This document shows positions 1-6,022 of a stretch of DNA of 6,022 nucleotides, in pieces. Position 1 is the stretch's first letter. The number at the start of each line of letters is the position of its first letter. The notes under the pieces were generated by a model. That model did no database searches and had not been told where the DNA came from. It saw nothing but the letters and a program-made list of their open reading frames with translations. The position numbers and the translations under genes were made by a program. The DNA is from Chlorobiota bacterium (lineage in GTDB: Bacteria > Bacteroidota > Bacteroidia > Bacteroidales > JAADGE01): assembly GCA_030592825.1 (NCBI GenBank), contig JAUVIG010000236.1:1-6022 (forward strand), written 5' to 3'.

Positions 1-1848
1 GAATATTATTACGTTAAATCATCTTACTTTGATCCTGCCGACAGTAAAATGATTGAGAAAATTGCAAAGATTAAAAAAAGATCAGATATTATTGTTTCAA
101 TAAATAATTATGAAATTGATACAGTTTTAATCAATGCTCTTTTAGAAAATAATTCCTCAAAAACATTAAGTATTGTAAATTTCGGGAAGTCTGAAAACTT
201 GCAATTTCTCGACAGTTTTAAAACAATTATTCAAGTTTACGGTAACAGTAAATTTGAGCAGAAATTTGCTGCGGATGCTCTGTTTGGCGGAATTGCAATT
301 AAAGGAAAATTACCTGTTTATGTAAACAACTCTTTACAATATGGTTTGTCTGTTAAAATTGACAAAGTGCGTGTATCAAAAAGCCTTCCCGAAGAAGTTG
401 GTTTAAATTCAAATATTCTTTTGCAAATTGATTCAATTGCAAAAGACGGTATTCGCAGAGGTGCTTTTCCCGGATGTCAAATAGTAATTTTTAAAAGCGG
501 AAATGTTGTATTAGATAAAACATACGGGTTTCATACATACAGTAAACAAAGACGAGTAAGAAAATCTGATCTTTATGATTTGGCATCAATTACAAAGATT
601 GCTGCTACCACTCTGGCAGCCATGCGAATGTATGATAAAGGGAGAATAAGATTAGATGATAAACTCGGTAAATTTTTTAGAGATACCGGAATTGATTATT
701 CGAATATAAAACCTGATACCATTATCAATATTGACACACTTCTGATAGCTGATATTAAAGATTTTAAGAAATTGTTGAGGTATCAAGATACTTTACATAT
801 TAACGATTCAATGTTGATTGCTTATGACTCACTGATAGTTACAACAACACCAAAAAATAATATTTTTAAGGTAAGAATTAAGGATATTCTTCTTCATAAA
901 TCAGGTATTACGCCTACTTTACCAATTTTACCGTATTTATTATATAAGAAAAATTATTATGATTCATTGGAAGTAATTAAGCAAAGATTTTATGAAAATT
1001 TAAAAGCTGATACTCTAAACTATAATCCTAATATTCAGTATGATGTAAGGGGAGGATTAGATGAGATTTATAATGAGTTTTTTTCAAGAAGGTACATTAA
1101 AGACAGTGCTCAAACAAAGATTGCCGATAATTTTTATTTTCAAAACAAATATTTTGACACTCTTTGGAATGATACAAAGCGATTAAGAGTTTATTCAAGA
1201 AAAATATATCAATACAGTGATATAAATATGATCTTATTGCAACAAGCAATCGACAGTCTGAACAGAAGCAGTATAGACAAATATTTATCTTATAATATTT
1301 ATAAACCAATGGGTCTGACTACCATGTGTTATAAACCCACAAAATATTTTTCAAGAAATCGTATTACACCTACTGAAAACGAAAAATATTGGAGACAACA
1401 GACTTTAAGAGGTAATGTACATGATCCTTCTGCAGCAATGCTTGGAGGAGTTTCCGGAAATGCCGGTTTATTCTCTGATGCTTATGATTTAGCTGTCTTA
1501 GGTCAAATGTGGTTGAATAGTGGTAAATACGGCGGAATAAGATATATTTCAGAGAGTACGATTAATAAATTTACCGGATATCAAGAAGACAGCCACAGAG
1601 GATTAGGCTTTGATAAACCCGGAAGAAAGAGTATTATTGGAAATGGTGCACCTCCCGAATCATTCGGACATACAGGTTTCACCGGTACATGCATTTGGGT
1701 TGATCCGGTAAACGAGCTTGTTTATGTTTTTTTATCGAACAGAGTACATCCCAATCAAAAGAATTGGAGAATTAATACATATAAGATAAGACAAAAAGTT
1801 CATACTGTTGTTTACGATGCAATGCAATGCAATAATAATACTTACTAA
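1..1848 (+). CDS. GH3 C-terminal domain / serine beta-lactamase-like hydrolase fusion, 5'-truncated
   Basis: The frame is open from base 1, so the Met at 49 is probably internal and the true start lies upstream. About 91-330 encode the end of a glycoside hydrolase family 3 C-terminal domain, closing with the AADALFGG...GKLPV signature. The catalytic GH3 N-terminal domain would be off the left edge. About 370-1830 encode a beta-lactamase/PBP-like (Pfam Beta-lactamase) domain with all three active-site motifs: SITK (Ser codon 586, Lys 595), YSD (Tyr codon 1213, replacing the class C YxN) and HTG (His codon 1669). Family knowledge: Bacteroidetes carry such fusions of about 1000 residues with a NagZ-like GH3 half. 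Inference: periplasmic or surface hydrolase of peptidoglycan fragments, with the serine domain acting as amidase, peptidase or esterase rather than in drug resistance. The domain has a long insertion after DKLGKFF and the C-terminus ends in low-complexity codons. Confidence 0.88.
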   Translation, partial: EYYYVKSSYFDPADSKMIEKIAKIKKRSDIIVSINNYEIDTVLINALLENNSSKTLSIVNFGKSENLQFLDSFKTIIQVYGNSKFEQKFAADALFGGIAIKGKLPVYVNNSLQYGLSVKIDKVRVSKSLPEEVGLNSNILLQIDSIAKDGIRRGAFPGCQIVIFKSGNVVLDKTYGFHTYSKQRRVRKSDLYDLASITKIAATTLAAMRMYDKGRIRLDDKLGKFFRDTGIDYSNIKPDTIINIDTLLIADIKDFKKLLRYQDTLHINDSMLIAYDSLIVTTTPKNNIFKVRIKDILLHKSGITPTLPILPYLLYKKNYYDSLEVIKQRFYENLKADTLNYNPNIQYDVRGGLDEIYNEFFSRRYIKDSAQTKIADNFYFQNKYFDTLWNDTKRLRVYSRKIYQYSDINMILLQQAIDSLNRSSIDKYLSYNIYKPMGLTTMCYKPTKYFSRNRITPTENEKYWRQQTLRGNVHDPSAAMLGGVSGNAGLFSDAYDLAVLGQMWLNSGKYGGIRYISESTINKFTGYQEDSHRGLGFDKPGRKSIIGNGAPPESFGHTGFTGTCIWVDPVNELVYVFLSNRVHPNQKNWRINTYKIRQKVHTVVYDAMQCNNNTY

Positions 1849-1850
1849 AA

Positions 1851-1874
1851 CCTCCGGTAGTCCGAAGGGCACCG
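1851..1874 (+). repeat. GC-rich hairpin, member of a dispersed hairpin family
   Basis: This unusually GC-rich patch starts two bases after the stop codon at 1846-1848. Bases 1855-1874 fold as CGGT-(bulged A)-GTCC, loop GAA, GGGC-ACCG, giving eight pairs including one G-U; an alternative fold pairs 1851-1857 with 1862-1868 with one mismatch. GAAA follows the stem. The same pattern (CCG...TA..CC..., a short loop, GGcAC-GGAAA) occurs at 4967-4986, so I treat both as one repeat family. It could help stop or protect the mRNA of the upstream gene, but no T-run follows at once, so it is not a textbook intrinsic terminator. Confidence 0.55.
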
Positions 1875-2011
1875 AAACGTTAAAAATCAATGAATTTTGC
1901 AAATTGAATTTATCTCTATTAGTATCAGGGATTTTAACCAAAATAATCCGGTGCTGAAAATTCATAAATCCTTATTTTTATACAAGCTCCAAAAGTATGT
2001 CATTAATAATA

Positions 2012-2131
2012 GGGCACTCCTAAAAACTCAAATATTATGGCTTTTTGAAATTTTAAAACTGGAGTTTACTGTTGTAAATGAGGATTTTAAAATTTCAAAG
2101 TAACGCAAAGATTGGGGTTTTTAGGAGTGCC
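2012..2131. mobile_element. 120-base nested palindrome flanked by TAATA, MITE-like
   Basis: Outer arms 2013-2027 (GGCACTCCTAAAAAC) and 2117-2131 are a perfect 15-base inverted repeat, extendable inward by two positions with one G-T pair. Inside them 2044-2058 and 2085-2099 form a second perfect 15-base inverted repeat (TTTGAAATTTTAAAA), and the centre has a five-pair stem, 2065-2069 with 2074-2078, around TGTT. The whole can fold into one long hairpin. TAATA stands directly on both sides (2007-2011 and 2132-2136), as expected of a target duplication, provided the extra G at 2012 belongs to the element. Inference: a non-autonomous miniature element moved by a transposase elsewhere, or a REP-like palindrome. 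The ends vaguely recall IS5-type termini from memory only. No transposase gene is inside. Confidence 0.6.
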
Positions 2132-2350
2132 TAATATTCATTTCTGAAGGTATTAATATCAGATAAATTTCTTCAATTTGGCTACATACTGCCTTTTTTT
2201 TCATATGAACAATACCTATATTACGTAATTAACTTTTCAATTGCCGGTACTTCTTGTTTGTACTGTTTATTATTATTTGTAGAAAATTCAGCAGATATTT
2301 GGAGAACTAATTTTAAAAAAGTAATAATTATAATTCTAAACTAATAATTT

Positions 2351-4822
2351 ATGAAAACTCAACATTGTATTGAACGAATAAATATAATTACGAAAAGCAT
2401 TTTTTTTATAATATTAATGCTTTTATCTTTCAGTAGTTTTGCCGGTGAACCTACTGACGGAGGAACGGAAAGTATCAAAATTACCGGGACCGTTTATGAC
2501 AAAGATGATAAAGCGTCTTTGCCTTATGCAACAATTGTATTATATAATAAATCCGATTCAACTTTTGTTCAAGGAACAGTTGCGGATTATGAAGGTAATT
2601 TTACTTTGAATAAAATTACCGGAGGAAAATATTATATTGAAATAAATTTCTTAGGATACGATAAAAAGATCATTCGTGATATTAATATTAAAAAAGGAAC
2701 AAAAAATATTAAGCTCGGAACAATATTAATTAAAAAAGCAGCTGAGAATATTGAAGAAGTAGAAATTCTCGGAGAAAAAGATGCTGTTGAATACAAATTG
2801 GATAAAAAAGTTATTAATGTTGGAAAGAAGGCTGTAGCAGCCGGTGGAACAGTAGTTGATGCATTGGAAAATACACCTTCAATTCAAGTCGATGTTGAAG
2901 GAAATGTATTACTTAGAGGCAGTTCAAATTTTACTGTATTAATTGACGGAAAACCAACAGCTCTTACCGGTAATGATGCACTAAAAGGAATGCCTGCTTC
3001 AACAGTTGAAACTATTGAGATTATCACTAATCCATCAGTGAAATATGATCCCGACGGTACAGCCGGGATTATTAATATCATTATGAAAAAAGGTTACCAA
3101 ACAGGTGTAAACGGAATTGTAAATGCTTCAATTGGTACAAGGCTTAAACATTCCGGGGATTTCACATTAAATTACAGAACTGATAAAGTTAATTATTTCA
3201 TTAGCAGTAATTATTCTGATCGTCCGAGTTATCCGACAGTTAATATTTATAACGAAACAAATTCAAATGATACAATTCGTATAGTAAACCAAGATGCTGA
3301 CAGATTGCAAAGAAATAACTCATATAATATAAAAGGTGGTGCCGATTTTTATTTGAATGATATGAACACATTGACTTTTACAGGGGAATACGGATTTTGG
3401 GGATTTGATTTAGGAATGGATGCGAAAGTGCATGAATATACAGTTCCTAATACTTCAGATATTTTCAAAAACACTGTAACAGATTTGACTATTGGCGGAA
3501 GTTATATTAACGGAAGTGTAATTTTTGATCATGATTTTGCAAAAGATCACGATTTGGTTACAACTTTTACTTATTCAACATGGGACGGAACAACTTCAAC
3601 TGATGTAAATGAACAAAATACTGATGATACTTGGACTGATATAGTTGACGGTTATCGTTATAAATCAACACGTAATGATTTAAACCAAGATTTAAGATTT
3701 AAAACTGATTATACACAAACTTTAGGTGAAAAAAGTAAGATCGAAGTCGGATTACAAGCAAGGTATTTTACATTGACATCGTTATACTCCTTAATGAACC
3801 GAGATTTTGATCAACAAATATGGATAGAAGACGATCAGTTTCAAAATGAGATGGATTTCAACCGTATAATAAGTTCAGCATACGGTACTTTCTCAAGTTC
3901 TTTTAAAGATTTCCAATATAAATTAGGTATTAGAGGAGAATATACCGACAGAATGTTGCATGTATTAACAAGCGATGATAAATATGAATTGAATCGTTTT
4001 GATTATTTCCCTTCAGTTCATATTTCCAAACAGCTGAAAAAAGGACAACAATTTCAGGCAAGTTACAGCAGAAGAATTAACAGACCGCAACCGTGGAATT
4101 TGAATCCTTTTCCGATTTTTTCCGACAGCTATATTACTCAAGGCGGAAATCCTGAATTATTACCCGAATATACAGATTCATACGAGTTAAATTATATGAA
4201 ACGTTTTAAAATCGGATTTGTATCATTTGAGGGATTTTACCGACAAACTAATAATAAGTATGATATGAATTTGAATTTACAAGATGACGGTTTAATAAAT
4301 ATTAAAACTACAAATCTTGACAGAAGTTTTGCATACGGAACTGAACTTTCCGGTAATTTTCAATTCATTAATTGGCTGAGTGTTTATGCAAGCGCAAATC
4401 TTTACAGCTATAATATCGAAGGTGAGACAATAACAGAAACTGCCGACATCAGAAGTTTTAAATATGATTTTGTTTTAAATGCAAAAGTATCTTTTACAAA
4501 AACAACTCAATTGCAATTAACAGGATTTTATAATGCTCCTACAATTACTTCACAAGGACTTAGAAGTGAAATGTACGGTATGAATGCAGCAATAAGCCAA
4601 TCATTCTTTAAGCGTAAACTATCAGTAACTTTGAGGGGAAGAGACATATTAAGGACAATGAAGTTTAAATTTGAAGCAGTGAGTCCCGGCTTAAAAACAA
4701 ATTTCGATTTTAATTTGGAATCACCTGTAATTATGCTTAATATCAGTTATAAAATAAATAATTATAAGAGACGTAAAAATGATCCGGATACTGAAACAAA
4801 TTTCGGCGGCGGAGTTTTATAA
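2351..4822 (+). CDS. Outer-membrane beta-barrel receptor, TonB-dependent receptor type (CarboxypepD_reg-like + plug + OMP_b-brl_3)
   Basis: This complete 823-residue protein starts with a signal peptide, a hydrophobic run at residues 17-30 ending FSSFAG, with cleavage likely after Ala31. Residues 44-125 are a carboxypeptidase-regulatory-like beta-sandwich (ITGTVYD...LPYATIVLY...G.V.D.EGNFTL...YYIEINFLGY). Residues 148-248 are a plug domain (VVDALENTPSIQVD.EGNVLLRG...VLIDGKP...ETIEIITNPSVKYDPDG.AGIINIIMKKG). The rest alternates strands and turns as an outer-membrane barrel, with the family-typical RRINRPQPWNLNPF, a QGGNPELLPEYTDSYELNY segment and a Gly-rich end (FGGGVL) after the last strand. 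It lies in the outer membrane; the ligand cannot be read from sequence. No SusD-like gene follows, which argues against a classical polysaccharide-uptake pair. Some relatives may work without TonB. The start fits the signal peptide; the leader is AT-rich. Confidence 0.93.
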   Translation: MKTQHCIERINIITKSIFFIILMLLSFSSFAGEPTDGGTESIKITGTVYDKDDKASLPYATIVLYNKSDSTFVQGTVADYEGNFTLNKITGGKYYIEINFLGYDKKIIRDINIKKGTKNIKLGTILIKKAAENIEEVEILGEKDAVEYKLDKKVINVGKKAVAAGGTVVDALENTPSIQVDVEGNVLLRGSSNFTVLIDGKPTALTGNDALKGMPASTVETIEIITNPSVKYDPDGTAGIINIIMKKGYQTGVNGIVNASIGTRLKHSGDFTLNYRTDKVNYFISSNYSDRPSYPTVNIYNETNSNDTIRIVNQDADRLQRNNSYNIKGGADFYLNDMNTLTFTGEYGFWGFDLGMDAKVHEYTVPNTSDIFKNTVTDLTIGGSYINGSVIFDHDFAKDHDLVTTFTYSTWDGTTSTDVNEQNTDDTWTDIVDGYRYKSTRNDLNQDLRFKTDYTQTLGEKSKIEVGLQARYFTLTSLYSLMNRDFDQQIWIEDDQFQNEMDFNRIISSAYGTFSSSFKDFQYKLGIRGEYTDRMLHVLTSDDKYELNRFDYFPSVHISKQLKKGQQFQASYSRRINRPQPWNLNPFPIFSDSYITQGGNPELLPEYTDSYELNYMKRFKIGFVSFEGFYRQTNNKYDMNLNLQDDGLINIKTTNLDRSFAYGTELSGNFQFINWLSVYASANLYSYNIEGETITETADIRSFKYDFVLNAKVSFTKTTQLQLTGFYNAPTITSQGLRSEMYGMNAAISQSFFKRKLSVTLRGRDILRTMKFKFEAVSPGLKTNFDFNLESPVIMLNISYKINNYKRRKNDPDTETNFGGGVL

Positions 4823-4895
4823 TGTATTGATTTTTTTTGACTAAAATTGAATACTTATTTTTATACAAATCTGTCCCGTTAGATTAATTGCAACA

Positions 4896-4950
4896 GCAAT
4901 TACCATATAGATTTCAAAAAAATATTTTTTGTCTTGAAATATGGTTTTGC
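4896..4950 (+). repeat. AT-rich hairpin, possible transcript-end structure for the receptor gene
   Basis: The stem is built of GCAA (4896-4899) with TTGC (4947-4950), ACCAT (4902-4906) with ATGGT (4941-4945), and ATTTCAA (4911-4917) with TTGAAAT (4934-4940): 16 pairs separated by small internal loops. The apex contains an A-run followed by a T-run (4916-4930). It sits 74 bases after the receptor stop and could mark the 3' end of its mRNA, but the T-run is inside the loop rather than after the stem, so an intrinsic-terminator call would be weak. Confidence 0.4.
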
Positions 4951-4966
4951 AAGTGTATGTTATATA

Positions 4967-4986
4967 CCGTACCTAACGGCACGGAA
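4967..4986 (+). repeat. GC-rich hairpin repeat, copy 2
   Basis: CCGTACC (4967-4973) pairs with GGCACGG (4978-4984) in six of seven positions around a TAAC loop, followed by AAA. It aligns with the hairpin after the first gene (about 18 of 21 matched positions when three bases of gap are allowed) and with the next copy at 5018-5036. On the minus strand the order is hairpin, AT-rich linker, hairpin with a 49-base period. Confidence 0.5.
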
Positions 4987-5017
4987 AGTAAACGAATTAT
5001 TTTTTTACCAATATGTT

Positions 5018-5036
5018 GTCTCTAACGGGACTGAAA
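5018..5036 (+). repeat. GC-rich hairpin repeat, copy 3
   Basis: GTCTC (5018-5022) pairs with GGGAC (5027-5031) around a TAAC loop, with one G-T pair, followed by TGAAA. CTAACGGGACTGAAA (5022-5036) matches 13 of 15 positions of CTAACGGCACGGAAA in the previous copy, and its loop starts 49 bases after that copy's loop. It also forms the right arm of the 165-base inverted repeat. Confidence 0.5.
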
Positions 5037-5045
5037 TGTGTTTTT

Positions 5046-5077
5046 AACAATTTAACAATGCAACAATGCAACAATTC
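5046..5077. repeat. Tandem repeat, four units of 8 bases (AACAATNN)
   Basis: The units are AACAATTT, AACAATGC, AACAATGC and AACAATTC, end to end, about 140 bases before the peptidase start. The first six bases are identical in all four. The repeat may arise by slippage; no regulatory role can be read from it. Confidence 0.75.
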
Positions 5078-5219
5078 AAATTAATTTATATCAATTTCTT
5101 TTTTATCAATGCAACTATTTAATAATTTTACAATCTTAAATGAACAAATGCTTATCTAACTCAATCTGTTTATTTATACAAATTATTTATAATCAAAAAC
5201 ATAACTAAACTATTTTCAA

Positions 5220-6022
5220 ATGAAATATCTATTTATTACATCATTTATTTTATTTTCTTTTTCATTATTTGCACAAATTCCTGCATCTTTTGATCTCAGA
5301 GATTATAACGGAGAAAATTACGTAACTTCAGTAAAATCTCAAGAAGGCGGAACTTGCTGGACACACGGAACAATGGCATCAATAGAAAGTAATTTGATGA
5401 TGACCGGAGCATGGACAGCAAACGGAGAAACCGGTGAGCCAAACTTAGCTGAATATCACTTAGATTGGTGGAACGGTTTCAACGAATATAACAACGATGA
5501 TGTAGATCCTCCGACAGGTACCGGGCTCGAAGTACATAACGGAGGAGATTACAGAGTATCCACAGCCTATTTATCAAGACTTGAAGGTGCTGTTAGAGAC
5601 ATTGACGCTCAGTCTTTTGATTATGCTCCGGATAGATATAATTCTTCTTATCATTATTATTATCCGAGAAGAGTAGAATGGTATAATGCCGAAGAAGATT
5701 TGACGAAGATTGATACAATTAAGAACAAATTAATGCAATACGGTGCAATGGCAACTTGTATATGTTATGACGGTAGTTTTATTGATTATAATTATAATCA
5801 TTATCAACCAAGTTCAAGTTCAATGTTACCCAATCATTCCGTAACCATCATCGGTTGGGATGATAATCATTCTGTTCCCGCTGCCCCGCAAAACGGTGCA
5901 TGGTTAGTAAAGAACAGTTGGGGATCAGGATGGGGTTATTCCGGTTATTTTTGGATTTCTTATTATGATAAATGGTCATGCAAAGAACCTGATATGGGAG
6001 CAGTATCCTTTATTGACGTTGA
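5220..6022 (+). CDS. Secreted papain-family (C1A) cysteine peptidase, 3'-truncated by window end
   Basis: The frame is open from ATG 5220 to the window end, giving 267 complete codons. Residues 1-18 are a signal peptide (MKYLFITSF...LFA) with Gln19 likely the first mature residue. The peptidase domain begins at once (IPASFDLRDYNG), with no room for the usual inhibitory propeptide. The catalytic set is complete: oxyanion Gln41, nucleophile Cys46 in GGTCW, His206 in NHSVTIIGWDD, and Asn232 in KNSWGSGWGYSGYFWISYYD. The disulfide cysteine of the papain CGSCW motif is missing and the Gln-to-Cys distance is five instead of six. Family knowledge from memory: similar bacterial peptidases with PNLAEYHLDWWNGF carry further C-terminal domains (lectin-like, and in Bacteroidetes often a type IX secretion signal), which would lie past the window. 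It is probably secreted or surface-bound and cuts proteins for nutrition; the substrate is unknown. Confidence 0.9.
   Translation, partial: MKYLFITSFILFSFSLFAQIPASFDLRDYNGENYVTSVKSQEGGTCWTHGTMASIESNLMMTGAWTANGETGEPNLAEYHLDWWNGFNEYNNDDVDPPTGTGLEVHNGGDYRVSTAYLSRLEGAVRDIDAQSFDYAPDRYNSSYHYYYPRRVEWYNAEEDLTKIDTIKNKLMQYGAMATCICYDGSFIDYNYNHYQPSSSSMLPNHSVTIIGWDDNHSVPAAPQNGAWLVKNSWGSGWGYSGYFWISYYDKWSCKEPDMGAVSFIDV

Larger units (their letters stand above)
1849..2350. other. 502-base intergenic spacer with hairpin and palindromic element
   Basis: No convincing gene lies here. A 68-codon frame at 1897-2103 exists but runs straight through the palindrome and resembles no family I know. The spacer holds a GC-rich hairpin just after the upstream stop (1851-1874), a 15-base sequence at 1971-1985 that recurs in the next spacer, and the nested palindrome at 2012-2131. 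The remaining 219 bases before the receptor gene are AT-rich and must contain its promoter and leader. I searched for the Bacteroidetes -33/-7 pattern (TTTG, then TAnnTTTG) and saw only TTTG fragments at 2257-2260 and 2276-2279 with wrong spacing, so no promoter is called. No Shine-Dalgarno motif precedes the ATG at 2351, which is normal for the phylum. Confidence 0.8.
4870..5034. repeat. 165-base segment bounded by 14-base inverted repeats
   Basis: The left end TCTGTCCCGTTAGA (4870-4883) and the right end TCTAACGGGACTGA (5021-5034) are reverse complements except for one position; 11 bases in a row match exactly. I see no convincing target duplication outside the arms, so this may be a set of repeated hairpin modules in opposite orientation rather than a transposed unit. 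The right arm is itself part of a GC-rich hairpin. Confidence 0.5.
4823..5219. other. 397-base intergenic spacer rich in small repeats
   Basis: No gene is seen. In order it holds: a run of eight T at 4831-4838 soon after the receptor stop but without a stem before it; a 15-base copy (4854-4868) of a sequence at 1971-1985; a 14-base inverted repeat (4870-4883 and 5021-5034, one mismatch) that encloses an AT-rich hairpin and two GC-rich hairpins; an 8-base tandem repeat at 5046-5077; and about 140 bases of AT-rich sequence leading into the peptidase gene. That last part contains TTTATACAAAT at 5173-5183, resembling the core of the 15-base repeat. No TAnnTTTG promoter box is visible, and no Shine-Dalgarno motif precedes the ATG at 5220. 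Confidence 0.8.

Noticed and set aside
1097..1309. A 70-codon minus-strand reading frame inside the hydrolase gene
   Set aside because: It lies wholly antisense within conserved coding sequence, and its Cys- and Tyr-rich translation is typical of a shadow frame.
1..1848. True antibiotic-resistance beta-lactamase
   Set aside because: The domain is fused to a GH3 module, has YSD instead of YxN and a long insertion; SxxK/HTG motifs are shared by many esterases, peptidases and amidases.
1732..1965. A 77-codon minus-strand reading frame overlapping the end of the hydrolase gene
   Set aside because: It is antisense to the HTG-motif end of a well-supported gene and to the GC-rich hairpin; no domain features.
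1897..2103. A 68-codon + strand reading frame between the first two genes
   Set aside because: It contains most of the nested palindrome, matches no family I recognise and has no supporting start context; its length is possible by chance in this spacer.
2240..2280. Possible Bacteroidetes-type promoter before the receptor gene
   Set aside because: TTTG motifs are present but no TAnnTTTG box at the expected 19-21 base spacing, so the match is no better than chance in AT-rich DNA.
2884..3081. A 65-codon minus-strand reading frame inside the receptor gene
   Set aside because: Antisense to the conserved plug domain; no independent support.
4831..4838. Run of eight T just after the receptor stop as an intrinsic terminator
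   Set aside because: No GC-rich stem precedes it; the bases before it are the end of the coding region and do not pair convincingly.
4854..5077. CRISPR-like or phage attachment-site interpretation of the repeats in the second spacer
   Set aside because: Repeats are few, imperfect and of different kinds, with no regular unique spacers, no cas genes and no integrase or tRNA.

Overview
The window looks like a chromosomal segment of a low-GC Bacteroidetes bacterium, with GC around one third by eye. The evidence is an outer-membrane beta-barrel receptor with an N-terminal carboxypeptidase-regulatory-like domain, a GH3/beta-lactamase-type fusion of the kind common in this phylum, a signal peptide ending in the typical 'FAQ', AT-rich leaders without a Shine-Dalgarno motif, and GC-rich hairpin repeats in the spacers. 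Nothing in the sequence fixes the genus.

Layout, all genes on the + strand. (1) Positions 1-1848 hold the 3' part of a large gene whose beginning lies upstream. It encodes the end of a glycoside hydrolase family 3 (GH3) C-terminal domain followed by a complete serine beta-lactamase-like domain, probably a cell-wall (muropeptide) hydrolase. (2) Positions 1849-2350 are a 502-base spacer with a small GC-rich hairpin just after the stop codon and a 120-base nested palindrome flanked by TAATA on both sides, which looks like a miniature mobile element. (3) Positions 2351-4822 hold a complete 823-residue outer-membrane receptor of the TonB-dependent/OMP_b-brl_3 type. (4) Positions 4823-5219 are a 397-base spacer carrying an AT-rich hairpin, two GC-rich hairpins related to the one in the first spacer, a 14-base inverted repeat and a short 8-base tandem repeat. 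(5) Positions 5220 to the window end hold the 5' part of a secreted papain-family (C1A) cysteine peptidase with catalytic Cys, His and Asn all present; it is cut by the window edge.

The long spacers argue that the three genes are separate transcription units. Their products would all work at the cell envelope or outside it (wall turnover, outer-membrane uptake or binding, secreted proteolysis), but nothing here shows that they form one pathway. I found no CRISPR array, tRNA, rRNA, complete transposase or defence system. The most interesting material is in the two spacers: the nested palindrome and the dispersed hairpin family.
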